From assembly GCF_027853915.1 (NCBI RefSeq), contig NZ_JAQGLA010000025.1:1-64000 (forward strand): DNA of 64,000 bases, in the 5' to 3' direction. Source of the stretch: Saccharopolyspora oryzae (GTDB lineage: Bacteria > Actinomycetota > Actinomycetes > Mycobacteriales > Pseudonocardiaceae). The position numbers and the translations under genes are program-made. A model generated the notes under the pieces. That model worked only from the letters and a program-made list of their open reading frames with translations, was not told where the DNA came from and searched no databases. Of the stretch, positions 51,590 through 61,009 are shown in pieces (positions within the stretch are counted from its first letter, which is position 1; every line of letters starts with the position of its first letter).

Positions 51590-52891
51590 ATGGATTCCTA
51601 CGACGTCGTGGTCATCGGTGCCGGATTCGCCGGTCTCGTCGCAGCCCGCGAGCTGTCCCTGCGGGGGCACTCGGTCGCCGTGCTCGAAGCGCGGGACCGC
51701 ATCGGCGGGCGGACCTGGACCGATGAGCGCCTGGGCCGGCGCCTGGAGATGGGCGGCACCTGGGTGCACTGGCTGCAGCCGCACGTCTGGACCGAAGTCA
51801 CCCGGTACGGCCAGCGCGTCGAGCCGAGTCCGGCCTCGCAGGCGGTCCACTGGATCGCCGGCGGCACCAGGCACGAGAGCAGTCCGGAGGAGTTCGACGC
51901 GCTGATCTCGCGCGGCATGGACCGGCTGGCGCGCGAGAGCCGCGAGTGGTTCCCGCTCCCCTACGAGCCGCTGCACCGCGCCGACCTCGACCAGATCGAC
52001 CACCTCTCGGTCGCCGACTACTTCGCCAAGATCGACCTCGATCCCGCCGAGCGCGAGGTGACCACCGGTGTGTGGGCCGAGCACTTCAACGGCCCGGCCG
52101 CGGTCTCCGGGCTCACCCAGGCGATGCGCTGGTGCTCGGCGGCGTCCGGCAACTGGCCCCTGCTCCACCAGGCGACCTCCGGCTACCGGCTCGTCGAGGG
52201 CACCGGGGCGCTGATCGGAGCGATCGCCGCCGACAGCAACGCCGAACTCCGCCTCGGCACAGCGGTCACGAGCGTCTCGCAGGACTCCGGCCGTGCCACC
52301 GTCACCACCGCTGACGGCAGCCGCATCACGGCACGGCAGGTGATCTGCACGCTGCCGCTCAACGTGCTCAGCAGCATCGACTTCGAGCCCGCACTACCTG
52401 CCGCCAAACTGGCCGCCAGCGCCGAGCGCACCGCGTCGCAGGGGCTGAAGACGTGGATCCGGGTGCGCGGCGAGGTCGCGCCGTTCACCGGCTACGCGCC
52501 GGACGACCACGACCTGACCTTCGTCCACCCCGAATACGCGGTGGAGGGCGACACCCTGCTGGTCGCCTTCGGCACCCGCGCCGCCGATCTCGCCCCCGAC
52601 GACGTCGAGGGGGTCACCCGCGCGTTGCGGGCGTGGCGCGACGACCTGGAAGTGGTCGACGTCGCCGGCCACAACTGGATGGCCGACGAGTTCTCCCGGG
52701 AGACCTGGCCGATGCAGCGACCGGGCCAGCTGACCAAGTACCTGGCCGCCCTGCAGGAGCCGCACGGCGCGGTCCGCTTCGCGGGCTCGGACCTCGCCAC
52801 CGGATGGGCCGGTTTCATCGACGGCGCGGTCGAGAGCGGTCTGCGCGCCTCCCGGTCCGCGCACGAAGCCCTGCGCGGACCGAGAGGCTGA
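51590..52891 (+). CDS. Flavin monoamine-oxidase-family protein
   Basis: A 433-residue FAD oxidase. The Rossmann motif is YDVVVIGAGFAGLVAARELS, followed by the family block EARDRIGGRTWTDE and MGGTWVHWLQPHVWTE. The end carries FAGSDLATGWAGFIDGAVESG, the second FAD contact found in amine oxidases. The ATG at 51590 has GGGGAG just upstream. Its substrate (polyamine, aromatic amine or amino acid) cannot be read from sequence. It is convergent with a small gene. Confidence 0.9.
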   Translation: MDSYDVVVIGAGFAGLVAARELSLRGHSVAVLEARDRIGGRTWTDERLGRRLEMGGTWVHWLQPHVWTEVTRYGQRVEPSPASQAVHWIAGGTRHESSPEEFDALISRGMDRLARESREWFPLPYEPLHRADLDQIDHLSVADYFAKIDLDPAEREVTTGVWAEHFNGPAAVSGLTQAMRWCSAASGNWPLLHQATSGYRLVEGTGALIGAIAADSNAELRLGTAVTSVSQDSGRATVTTADGSRITARQVICTLPLNVLSSIDFEPALPAAKLAASAERTASQGLKTWIRVRGEVAPFTGYAPDDHDLTFVHPEYAVEGDTLLVAFGTRAADLAPDDVEGVTRALRAWRDDLEVVDVAGHNWMADEFSRETWPMQRPGQLTKYLAALQEPHGAVRFAGSDLATGWAGFIDGAVESGLRASRSAHEALRGPRG

Positions 52892-52902
52892 GCGAGGACG
52901 GC

Positions 52903-53097
52903 TCACACGCGCGGGAGCGGGATGTTCGGACGTTCCTCGCGCGTGGGGCCGTGCTCGACGTAGTCGGCGGCGAACCGCATGCCCGCCTGGTACGCCTCGA
53001 TCCGCGCGCGACCGATCTCCGCTTCGATGTCCTCGGGGTTGAGTTCCTCGGCCAACGAACGCACCTCCGTCAGGCGACGGTTGGTCACCTCGTCCAT
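52903..53097 (-). CDS. Small helical hypothetical protein, 64 residues
   Basis: It begins MDEVTNRRLTEVRSLAEELN and continues PEDIEAEIGRARIEAYQAGM, then a tail ending NIPLPRV. Almost the whole chain is predicted helix with an amphipathic, charged character. AGGAG lies five bases before the ATG at 53097, which decides the start; the much longer open frame upstream is spurious. No family is recognised. Confidence 0.55.
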   Translation of the reverse strand: MDEVTNRRLTEVRSLAEELNPEDIEAEIGRARIEAYQAGMRFAADYVEHGPTREERPNIPLPRV

Positions 53098-53437
53098 GTC
53101 CGCTCCTGTCTTTCCGATCGGCTCACCCCTGATCCTCGCCACTCTGCGCCAGGTTTGCACGATCGGGTGGCCGAATACCCCCGGTCCAGGCCGAACGATC
53201 CACTGAGCGCCACCACGAGAACTCGCTCCGTAACCACCGAGCGCCGTTCGAAGCCACCCGGCACGACCAACGCCGCCCCCTCCCGGTAACCCCCGAACGT
53301 CGCAACGGCTATCGACCACTGGTTCGACCAGGTGAATCCGCTGCTCCGAACCGGTCACGAGCGAACGAACGCGCGACTGCCCGGAGGCGCATTTCGGACA
53401 CTGCCGACCGCAGACGACCGAAGGCGAGAGGAGCGGA
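53098..53437. other. Divergent intergenic region, no gene supported
   Basis: 340 bases between the small helical gene (minus) and the unknown 224-residue gene (plus). I see no strong palindrome or coding potential; it should hold two promoters. Confidence 0.4.
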
Positions 53438-54112
53438 ATGCCGCCCATCGGGTTCCGGACGAATAAGAACGGCAAGACGTATCCGATCCACAAAGCCAAG
53501 GGACGCGGCGGACTCGCCGTGGCTGCCGCCGGAACGGCAGTCGCGCTCTCCGCGTCAGGGGGCATCGGGACCGGCGTGCTCGGCGGTTCCACCGGGAGCT
53601 CCGCGCTCTCCGCCGCCGAATCCGCCGTCGTGCGCAACATCCAGTCGAACCTCACCAAAGCGCAGAAGACCGCCCGGCAGGGGAAACCCCGGCAAGCGTG
53701 GCGGCAGTTGAAGCTGCGCCAAGGCCGTGAGCAGGCCAAAAGCGCCGTCGAGTGCTGGGCGTTCTCCTTCGGCCAGGTGCAGGAGTTCTTCGCCCGCACC
53801 CCGTGCGCCGATCTGCACCGCGTCCAGTTCCCGCTCACCGACGACAACGGCAACACCGTGTCGGTGCTGGTCTCCAAAGTCCGGATGCGCAGCACTTCGG
53901 ACGCCCGCGAGCTCCGCCGGCTCATCGACGAGCACGGCACCGGCGACATCCGCCCGCTGGTCGAGAACGTCCCGTTCACCGGGGAGCACTACGACTCGAA
54001 GGTCAGCGGGAAGGTGGTCGTGCTCGCCGAGACCGAACCCACCAGCGGCGAGCCCTCGCCCGTGGTGCTCGAAACGATCTCCGAAGCAGCTGTCGCGCTC
54101 ACCCCGAAATAG
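53438..54112 (+). CDS. Hypothetical protein, 224 residues
   Basis: The N-terminus MPPIGFRTNKNGKTYPIHKA resembles the short RT...GK.YPI motif found at the start of some actinomycete hypothetical proteins. It is followed by a hydrophobic Ala/Gly stretch (GLAVAAAGTAVALSASGGIG), then a basic helical part (about 70-105), then a mixed region with CWAFSFGQVQEFFARTPCAD and an EHGTGDIRPLVENVPFTGEH stretch. The hydrophobic part is short and late for a signal peptide, so location is uncertain. GAGGAG precedes the ATG by four bases. Function unknown. Confidence 0.65.
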   Translation: MPPIGFRTNKNGKTYPIHKAKGRGGLAVAAAGTAVALSASGGIGTGVLGGSTGSSALSAAESAVVRNIQSNLTKAQKTARQGKPRQAWRQLKLRQGREQAKSAVECWAFSFGQVQEFFARTPCADLHRVQFPLTDDNGNTVSVLVSKVRMRSTSDARELRRLIDEHGTGDIRPLVENVPFTGEHYDSKVSGKVVVLAETEPTSGEPSPVVLETISEAAVALTPK

Positions 54113-54245
54113 TCGCCGCCCGCCGGAGGCACCGGGTTGGGTCGAGCACATAGCCTCGATCCCGGGCGGGCTGTTCGGCGAGGATGAGATCCACGATCTC
54201 ACCCGGCGCGGCACGTGCCCACGAGCGAGGGAAGCTGACTAGTCG

Positions 54246-55013
54246 ATGAGCAACGCCAAGGGCAGGCTGGACCTGGACGTCGTCGGGCACACCGCGTGGA
54301 TCACGATCGACAACCCGGACCGGCGCAACGCGATGACCGAGAGCATGTGGCGGCAGCTCCCGAAGCTGCTGTGCGCGGCCGCCGTCGATCCCGCGGCACG
54401 CGTCGTGGTGCTCACCGGTGCCGGCGGCACGTTCTGCGCAGGGGCGGACATCTCGGAGCTGCACGCGATCGAGGGCGCGGCGGAGAACCCGACGGTGGCC
54501 GCCGAGCGCGCCCTGGTCGACTTCCCGCTGCCCACCATCGCGCTGATCAACGGGTTGTGCATCGGCGGTGGCTGCCAGCTGGCCGCTGCCTGCGACATCC
54601 GGATCGCGGCGGATTCGGCGACGTTCGGCATCACGCCCGCCAAGCTCGGCATCGTCTACCCGCGGTCGAGCATCGCCCGGCTCACCGAGCTGGTCGGGCC
54701 GTCGGCTGCGAAGCTGCTGCTGTTCTCAGCCGACTTCTTCGACGCCGAGCACGCCCTGCGGATGCGCTTGGTGGACGAGGTCGTCGACGACCCGCAGGCC
54801 CGCGTCAGCGAGCTGGCCACGACCATCTCCTCCCGCTCGCAACTCACCGTCCGCGCTTCCAAGGAGCTGGTCGACCTGGCCCACCGCGGTTCACCGCTCG
54901 ACGAGCGGGCTGAGCACTGGCAGCGGACCTCGGCCGAAACCGGGGAGAGCGCCGAAGGCATCGCCGCCTTCCTGGAACGCCGCGCACCGGACTTCCCGTA
55001 CGGCAACCGCTGA
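54246..55013 (+). CDS. Enoyl-CoA hydratase/isomerase family protein
   Basis: A 255-residue crotonase-fold protein. The oxyanion hole is formed by the segments GAGGTFCAGADISELHAI and GLCIGGGCQLAAACDIRIAA, and the family block TFGITPAKLGIVYPRSS follows. One of the two Glu usually needed for hydration is not obvious, so isomerase or another crotonase activity is possible. It stands alone between an unknown gene and a two-component system; no fatty-acid genes flank it. The ATG at 54246 has a weak ribosome site. Confidence 0.9.
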   Translation: MSNAKGRLDLDVVGHTAWITIDNPDRRNAMTESMWRQLPKLLCAAAVDPAARVVVLTGAGGTFCAGADISELHAIEGAAENPTVAAERALVDFPLPTIALINGLCIGGGCQLAAACDIRIAADSATFGITPAKLGIVYPRSSIARLTELVGPSAAKLLLFSADFFDAEHALRMRLVDEVVDDPQARVSELATTISSRSQLTVRASKELVDLAHRGSPLDERAEHWQRTSAETGESAEGIAAFLERRAPDFPYGNR

Positions 55014-55031
55014 GTCGTCCACATCGGACTA

Positions 55032-55063
55032 GGTTCTCCACGGCGGTACCTTGGTCGAGAACC
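55032..55063. promoter_or_regulatory. Inverted repeat upstream of sensor kinase
   Basis: GGTTCTC (55032-55038) and GAGAACC (55057-55063) are exact complements 18 bases apart, ending 24 bases before the kinase ATG. Candidate operator, perhaps for autoregulation by the LuxR-type regulator encoded downstream. Confidence 0.4.
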
Positions 55064-55087
55064 GGGTACGTCGAGAGGAGTAGGCGG

Positions 55088-56245
55088 ATGTTCGCTCCCG
55101 AGCCGACTCCTCGCGCCGCCGGATCGGCGAGAATTCGCCGCATGCGGGCATTGCGATCGTTGAGCGCGGACGTGGCACTCGCCGTCGTGATCACGCTGAT
55201 CGGGCTGGTGGGCACCACGATGGCGAACCGGTGGTCGGGCACCGCGCTCCGGCCGCTGGACGCCGCAGGCCTCGGGCTGGTGGCCGCCGCGGGGTTGAGC
55301 CTGGTGCTCCGGCGCAGGCAGCCCGTCATCGCCGCCGGTGCGGTCGCGCTGTTCACCTCCACCTACCTGGTGCTGGGCTACACCTACGGCCCGATCCTGC
55401 TGTCGCTGATCGTGGCGGTCTACTCGCTGGCCCGGCACCGGCCGCCGTCGACGTCGGTGCCGGTCGCGCTGGGCGTGCTCGTGGTGCAGCTGGTGCACAT
55501 CTTCACCACCCTGTCCGGGCCGTCGAGCCTGTTCGCGGTGATCCCCGGCTCGGCGTGGGTGGCCGTGCCGTTCGCCATCGGCAGCGTCGTCCGGCTGCAG
55601 CGCGAGTCGGCGGAGCGGGACCGGGCCGAGCAGCTACGCCAGCGCGTCGACGACGAGCGGTTGCGCATCGCGCAAGAGGTGCACGACGTCGTCGGGCACG
55701 GGCTGGCCGCCATCAAGATGCAGGCCGACGTCGCGCTGCACGTGCTGGCGAAGAAGCCCGAGCAGGCCGAGGTCGCGCTGGATGCGATCAGCCGCACCAG
55801 CAGCGACGCGCTGGACGAGCTGCGCGCGACGCTGGCGGTGGTTCGTCGCCCCAGCGGGCAGACACCGGGGTTGGGGCGGCTGGACGACCTGCTGCAACGC
55901 ATGCGCGAGGCCGGCGTGTCGGTGGAGCTCCGCACCGTCGGCGAGGCGCGGAGCTTGCCGCCGGTGGTCGACCTGACCTGCTACCGGATCTTGCAGGAGT
56001 CCCTGACCAACGTGCTGCGCCACAGCAACGACAAGCGCGCCGAGGTGACCATCGAGCACTCCGAGGACGCCGTTGCGCTCACCGTCACCAACCCGCTGCC
56101 CGGCTCGTCCGCGGGCGGTGGTGGGCTCGGCCTGCCCGGCATGCGGCAGCGGGTCGCATCGCTGGGCGGTGAGTTCGAGGCCGGTCCCACCGCGGACGAC
56201 CGGTTCACCGTCAGCGCCCGCCTGCCCCTCGAAGGAGCCCCGTGA
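55088..56245 (+). CDS. NarL-family sensor histidine kinase
   Basis: A 385-residue membrane kinase. About five hydrophobic segments fill residues 20-155, with almost no external loop, suggesting a membrane-embedded sensor. Next comes HisKA_3 (RLRIAQEVHDVVGHGLAAIK, His in EVHDVVGH) and a HATPase with GGGGLGLPGMRQRVASLGGE. GAGAGGAG precedes the ATG. The following response regulator gene overlaps it by four bases (GTGA). The layout resembles membrane-stress (LiaS/DesK-like) sensors, but the signal is unknown. Confidence 0.92.
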   Translation: MFAPEPTPRAAGSARIRRMRALRSLSADVALAVVITLIGLVGTTMANRWSGTALRPLDAAGLGLVAAAGLSLVLRRRQPVIAAGAVALFTSTYLVLGYTYGPILLSLIVAVYSLARHRPPSTSVPVALGVLVVQLVHIFTTLSGPSSLFAVIPGSAWVAVPFAIGSVVRLQRESAERDRAEQLRQRVDDERLRIAQEVHDVVGHGLAAIKMQADVALHVLAKKPEQAEVALDAISRTSSDALDELRATLAVVRRPSGQTPGLGRLDDLLQRMREAGVSVELRTVGEARSLPPVVDLTCYRILQESLTNVLRHSNDKRAEVTIEHSEDAVALTVTNPLPGSSAGGGGLGLPGMRQRVASLGGEFEAGPTADDRFTVSARLPLEGAP

Positions 56246-56895
56246 TCTCCGTGCTGATCGTCGACGACCAGGACCTGGTGCGCATCGGGCTGCGCACCCT
56301 CATCGACAGCGAGGACGACCTGACCTGCGTCGGGGAGGCCGCCGACGGGCTGGCCGCGGTGGCCGCCGCGCGCGAGCACCGGCCGGACGTGGTCCTGATG
56401 GACGTGCGGATGGCCGGTGTGGACGGGTTGGAGGCCACCCGGCGGATCTCGGCCGATCCCGACCTGGCCGGGACCAGGGTGATCGTGCTGACCACCTTCG
56501 AGATCGACGAGTACGTCTTCAGCGCGCTGCGCGGTGGCGCGAGCGGGTTCCTGCTCAAGGACACCAGGCCGGTCGACCTGCTCCGCGCCATCCGGCTGGT
56601 CGCCGGTGGTGACGCGCTGCTCGCGCCGTCCGCCACCCGCCAGCTGGTCCGCGAGTTCGTCTCGATGCAGCCGCGCGCCCGCCGCCCGCACCCCCAGCTG
56701 CACACCCTGACCGAGCGGGAGCGGGAGGTGCTCGGCCTGGTCGCCGAGGGGCTCAACAACGAGGAGATCGCCGAGCGCCTGGTGGTCAGCCCGGCCACCG
56801 CGCGCACCCACGTGAGCCGGGCGATGGTCAAGCTCGGCGCGCGCGACCGCGCCCAGCTCGTCGTGTTCGCCTACCAATCCGGTCTCGCCGACTGA
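56242..56895 (+). CDS. NarL-family response regulator
   Basis: A 217-residue partner of the kinase. Receiver: ISVLIVDDQDLVRIGLRTL, phospho-Asp in VVLMDVRMAGVDGLE, Thr in VIVLTTFEIDEY and Lys in GFLLKDTRPV. The LuxR domain runs from LTEREREVLGLVAEGLNNEE to ATARTHVSRAMVKLGARDRA. GTG start with a four-base overlap to the kinase gene. Likely binds the inverted repeat upstream of the pair, though that is a guess. Confidence 0.93.
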   Translation: MISVLIVDDQDLVRIGLRTLIDSEDDLTCVGEAADGLAAVAAAREHRPDVVLMDVRMAGVDGLEATRRISADPDLAGTRVIVLTTFEIDEYVFSALRGGASGFLLKDTRPVDLLRAIRLVAGGDALLAPSATRQLVREFVSMQPRARRPHPQLHTLTEREREVLGLVAEGLNNEEIAERLVVSPATARTHVSRAMVKLGARDRAQLVVFAYQSGLAD

Positions 56896-56987
56896 GGCGT
56901 CCCCTCCGGACAGTCCACTGTGGATTCGCGTGGCCGATTCTCCGAAAATCGCTTCGCCGGAGCGGTCGATTGCGTCAGACTCGAGGT

Positions 56988-58391
56988 GTGTTCGTCACCA
57001 TCAGCACCACGCACAGCCCCGCGACCGACCTGGGCTTCCTGCTGCACAAGCATCCCGGGAAAGCTCAGGCGTTCCCGGTCGCGGGCGGGAACGCGCACGT
57101 CTTCTACCCCGTCGCGGAACAGGACGAGTGCACTGCGGCGCTGCTGCTGGACGTCGACCCCGTCGGCTTGGTGCGCGGCAAGCACAACGATTCGTTCGCG
57201 CTCGGCCAGTACGTCAACGACCGGCCCTACGCCGCCGGGTCGCTGCTCGCGGTGGCGCTGGGCTCGGTGTTCCGGACGGCGCTGAACGGGCGCTGCGATG
57301 CGCGGCCGGAGCTGGCCGCCACACCGATCCCGCTGCGGATCCGGGTTCCCGCGGTCCCCTGCCGCGGCGGGGCCGGTCTCGCGACCCGGTTGTTCGAGCC
57401 GCTCGGCTGGCAGGTCGAGGCCACGCCGATACCGCTGGACCCGCAGGTGCCCGGCTGGGGCGACTCGCGGTACGTGGATCTCCAGCTGTCCGGGGACCTC
57501 CGCGTGTCCGACGCGCTCCGGCACCTGTACGTGCTGATCCCGGTGCTGGACGACGCGAAGCACTACTGGGTCCACGGCGATGAGGTGGACAAGCTGCTGC
57601 GCGCCGGGGACGGCTGGCTGGCCGAGCACCCGGAGCGGGAGCTGATCAGCCATCGCTACCTCGCCCACCGCAAGTCCTACGTGCGTTCCGCGCTGGCGCA
57701 GCTCGCCGAATCCGGCGACGCCGAAGGCGAACTGGACAACGCGCTGGCCGAACCGGTGGTCGCTGAAGCTCCCGATTCCGACGTGCCGCTGGCCGTGCAG
57801 CGCCACCGCAGCGTGCTCGCGGCGCTCAAGGCATGTGGTGCGCGGCGCGTGCTGGACCTCGGTTGTGGTAGCGGGGCGTTGCTGAGCGAGCTGCTGAAAG
57901 ATCCGGCGTTCACCGAGATCGTCGGGGTCGACGTCTCGACGCGGGCCTTGGAACTGGCGGAACGCCGGTTCGAGCGGCTGCCGCAGCGCCAGCGCGAACG
58001 GCTCGTGCTGCGCCAGTCCGCGCTCACCTACGTCGATCCCGAGCTCGCCGGTTACGACGCCGCCGTGCTGGTGGAAGTCATCGAACACGTCGACCCGACC
58101 AGGCTGTCCGCGCTGGAGAACGCGGTGTTCGCCGCCGCCCGGCCGCGCGCGGTCGTGGTGACGACGCCCAACGCGGAGTACAACGTGCGATTCGAGAGCC
58201 TGCCCGCCGGGCAGTTCCGGCACCCCGACCACCGCTTCGAGTGGACTCGGGACCAGTTCCAGGAGTGGACCGGCGCAGTGGCCGAGCGGTACGGCTACAC
58301 CGCCGAGCACCTGCCGGTCGGCCCGGTGGACCCGCAGGTCGGCGCGCCGACGCAGCTGGCAGTGCTCACCAGGGCGGAGGTGGCCCGATGA
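56988..58391 (+). CDS. hen1: Hen1, RNA 3'-terminal 2'-O-methyltransferase
   Basis: A 467-residue bacterial Hen1 that marks repaired RNA 3' ends with a 2'-O-methyl group. It begins VTISTTHSPATDLGFLLHKH, the known Hen1 N-terminal start of the Pnkp-activating domain. In the C-terminal half come AdoMet motif I (RVLDLGCGSGALLSELL) and the metal-binding EVIEHVDP (ExxEH) plus HPDHRFEW histidines. The GTG at 56988 gives that conserved N-terminus; no clear ribosome site precedes it, so a short leader is possible. It overlaps the pnkp gene by four bases (ATGA), in the usual repair operon order. Confidence 0.95.
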   Translation: MFVTISTTHSPATDLGFLLHKHPGKAQAFPVAGGNAHVFYPVAEQDECTAALLLDVDPVGLVRGKHNDSFALGQYVNDRPYAAGSLLAVALGSVFRTALNGRCDARPELAATPIPLRIRVPAVPCRGGAGLATRLFEPLGWQVEATPIPLDPQVPGWGDSRYVDLQLSGDLRVSDALRHLYVLIPVLDDAKHYWVHGDEVDKLLRAGDGWLAEHPERELISHRYLAHRKSYVRSALAQLAESGDAEGELDNALAEPVVAEAPDSDVPLAVQRHRSVLAALKACGARRVLDLGCGSGALLSELLKDPAFTEIVGVDVSTRALELAERRFERLPQRQRERLVLRQSALTYVDPELAGYDAAVLVEVIEHVDPTRLSALENAVFAAARPRAVVVTTPNAEYNVRFESLPAGQFRHPDHRFEWTRDQFQEWTGAVAERYGYTAEHLPVGPVDPQVGAPTQLAVLTRAEVAR

Positions 58392-60934
58392 AGCTGTCCA
58401 TTCCGGACATGTCCCTGGTGGTGCTGATCGGCGCTTCCGGCTCGGGCAAGTCGACTTTCGCGCGCACCCACTTCGCGCCGACCCAGGTGCTGTCCAGCGA
58501 CTTCTTCCGCGGTCTGGTCGCCGACGACGAGAACGACCAGTCAGCCAGCGCGGACGCATTCGACGCGCTGCACTACGTCGCGGGCAAGCGGCTGGCCGCC
58601 GGGCGGATGACCGTGATCGACGCGACGAACGTGCAGCGCAGCGCGCGGTCCACATTGGTCGGACTGGCCAAGGAGCACAACGTGCTCCCGGTCGCGATCG
58701 TGCTCGACGTGCCGGGTTCGGTGTGCCAGGAGCGCAACGCCGAGCGGCCCGACCGCGACTTCGGTCCGCACGTGGTGCGCAAGCAGCGCGCCGACCTCCG
58801 CGGATCGCTGAAGTCCTTGCAGCGCGAAGGCTTTCGGCGAGTGCACGTGCTGCGCAGCGTCGAGGACGTCGAAGCGGCCAGCATCGAGGTGCAGCCGCTG
58901 CTCAACGACAAGCGCGCCGAGACCGGACCGTTCGACGTCATCGGCGACGTGCACGGCTGCCGGGCCGAACTGGAGGAACTGCTCGGCGATCTCGGGTACG
59001 CCATCGAGCGCGACGGCGAGCAGCGGGCGGTCGGGGCCGCCCACTCGGCCGGGCGGCGGGCGGTGTTCGTCGGCGACCTGGTCGACCGCGGCCCGGACAC
59101 GCCCGGCGTGCTGCGGCTGGTCATGGGCATGGTCGCGGCCGGCACGGCGCTGGTCGTGTGCGGCAACCACGACGACAAGCTGGCTCGCGCGCTGCGCGGG
59201 CGCAACGTCGGCCTCGGCCACGGGCTCGCCGAGTCCCTCGCGCAGCTGTCGGCCGAGCCGGCGGACTTCCGCAAGCAGGTCGAGGAGTTCTGCGGCGGGC
59301 TGATCGCGCACTACGTGCTCGACGGCGGCAAGCTCGTGGTCGCGCACGCCGGACTGCCCGAGCGCTACCACGGCCGGGCGTCGGGAACCGTCCGCGGCTT
59401 CGCACTGTACGGCGAGACCACCGGGGAAACCGACGAGTACGGGCTACCGGTGCGCTACCCGTGGGCCGACGAGTACCGGGGCGGGGCGATGGTGCTCTAC
59501 GGCCACACTCCGGTGCCGGAAGCGGAGTGGATCAACGGCACGATGTGCCTGGACACCGGCTGCGTGTTCGGCGGCAAGCTCACCGCGTTGCGCTATCCGG
59601 AGCGCGAAGTCGTGTCGGTCGCGGCTCAGCGCGTCTGGTACGAGCCGTCGCGCCCGCTCCTGCCGTCCGGGCAGCCACCTCCGGAGCCGGTGTCGCGACG
59701 CGAGCCGGGGGTGCTCAACCTCGACGACGTCGCCGGGCGGCGGAGCGTGGAAACCCGGCACCACGGGCGCATCTCGGTCCAGCCCGAGCGCGCGGCCGCC
59801 GCGCTGGAGGTGATGAGCCGGTTCGCCATCGACCCGCGGTGGCTGGTCTACCTGCCGCCGACGATGGCCCCGGTCGCCACCTCCGACCGGCCCGACGTGC
59901 TCGAACACCCGGAGGAAGCGTTCGCCGCCTACCGGGCGCTCGGTGTGCAGGACGTGCTCTGCGAGGAGAAGCACATGGGCTCCCGCGCGGTCGTCCTGGT
60001 CTGCCGGGACGATGCGACGGGCCGGTTCGGCATCGAGGGCTCCGGCGCGGTGCACACCCGGACCGGGCGCCCGTTCTTCGTCCCGGAGCAGGAGGCGGAG
60101 CTGCTCGCCGGGGTGCGCGCGGCGGCGACCTCGGCCGGGTTGTGGGACGAACTGGACACCGACTGGCTGCTGCTGGACGCCGAGCTGATGCCGTGGAGCG
60201 CCAAGGCAGGTGCGCTGATCACCGACCAGTACGCCTCGGTCGGGGCCGCGGCGGAGGCGGCGCTGCCACCCGCGCTGGAGTCGCTGACTGCTGCAGCCGA
60301 GCGGGGTGTCGACGTCGGCGAGCTGCTGGCGAAGACCCGTGCTCGGGCCGGCAACGCCAGCGCCTACCGGGACGCCTACCGCCGCTACTGCTGGCCCACC
60401 GAGGGGTTGCGCGGGGTCCGGCTGGCGCCGTTCCAGCTCCTGGCCACCGACGGACGCACTTACCACGACCGCGAGCACGGCTGGCACCTGGAGCTGGCGG
60501 ACCGGTTGGTGCGGGCGGATTCGGAGCTGTTCGCCACGACCCGTCGGCTCGCGGTGGACACCACCGACCCGACCTCCACCGCCGCCGGGATCGCCTGGTG
60601 GGAGGAGCTGACCGGAGCTGGCGGTGAAGGCGTGGTCGTCAAACCGGCGGCCAACCTCACCAGGGGCAAGCGCAGTCTCGTGCAGCCGGGGCTGAAGGTG
60701 CGCGGACGCGAGTACCTGCGGATCATCTACGGCCCCGACTACACCGAACCGGCCAACCTCGACCGGCTGCGGCAGCGGGGCCTGGGCCGCAAGCGCGGCC
60801 TGGCGGCCCGCGAGTACGCCTTGGGGTTGGAGGCGCTGGAGCGGTTGGCGCGAGGTGAACCGCTGTGGCGGGTCCACGAGTGCGTCTTCGCCGTGCTGGC
60901 CCTGGAATCCGAGCCGGTGGACCCGCGGCTGTAG
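58388..60934 (+). CDS. pnkp: Pnkp, polynucleotide kinase-phosphatase-ligase
   Basis: An 848-residue RNA-end-healing and sealing enzyme. The kinase domain has the P-loop VLIGASGSGKSTFA at residues 13-25. The 2',3'-phosphatase domain (about 180-430) has IGDVHGCRAELEE, FVGDLVDRGPDTPGVL and CGNHDDKL. The ligase-like domain (about 480-848) has the adenylylation lysine in VLCEEKHMGSRAVV and GGEGVVVKPA further on. It needs Hen1 for ligation and methylation, and the two genes overlap by four bases. Together they repair tRNA or other RNA cut by ribotoxins. Confidence 0.95.
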   Translation: MKLSIPDMSLVVLIGASGSGKSTFARTHFAPTQVLSSDFFRGLVADDENDQSASADAFDALHYVAGKRLAAGRMTVIDATNVQRSARSTLVGLAKEHNVLPVAIVLDVPGSVCQERNAERPDRDFGPHVVRKQRADLRGSLKSLQREGFRRVHVLRSVEDVEAASIEVQPLLNDKRAETGPFDVIGDVHGCRAELEELLGDLGYAIERDGEQRAVGAAHSAGRRAVFVGDLVDRGPDTPGVLRLVMGMVAAGTALVVCGNHDDKLARALRGRNVGLGHGLAESLAQLSAEPADFRKQVEEFCGGLIAHYVLDGGKLVVAHAGLPERYHGRASGTVRGFALYGETTGETDEYGLPVRYPWADEYRGGAMVLYGHTPVPEAEWINGTMCLDTGCVFGGKLTALRYPEREVVSVAAQRVWYEPSRPLLPSGQPPPEPVSRREPGVLNLDDVAGRRSVETRHHGRISVQPERAAAALEVMSRFAIDPRWLVYLPPTMAPVATSDRPDVLEHPEEAFAAYRALGVQDVLCEEKHMGSRAVVLVCRDDATGRFGIEGSGAVHTRTGRPFFVPEQEAELLAGVRAAATSAGLWDELDTDWLLLDAELMPWSAKAGALITDQYASVGAAAEAALPPALESLTAAAERGVDVGELLAKTRARAGNASAYRDAYRRYCWPTEGLRGVRLAPFQLLATDGRTYHDREHGWHLELADRLVRADSELFATTRRLAVDTTDPTSTAAGIAWWEELTGAGGEGVVVKPAANLTRGKRSLVQPGLKVRGREYLRIIYGPDYTEPANLDRLRQRGLGRKRGLAAREYALGLEALERLARGEPLWRVHECVFAVLALESEPVDPRL

Positions 60935-61009
60935 GGGAACCTGTCTGAAGCACTCGTTTTGCGGGGCGGTGCGGGTGGCGGAACCTCAGCGCCCGCCTGG
61001 ACTGCGGGT

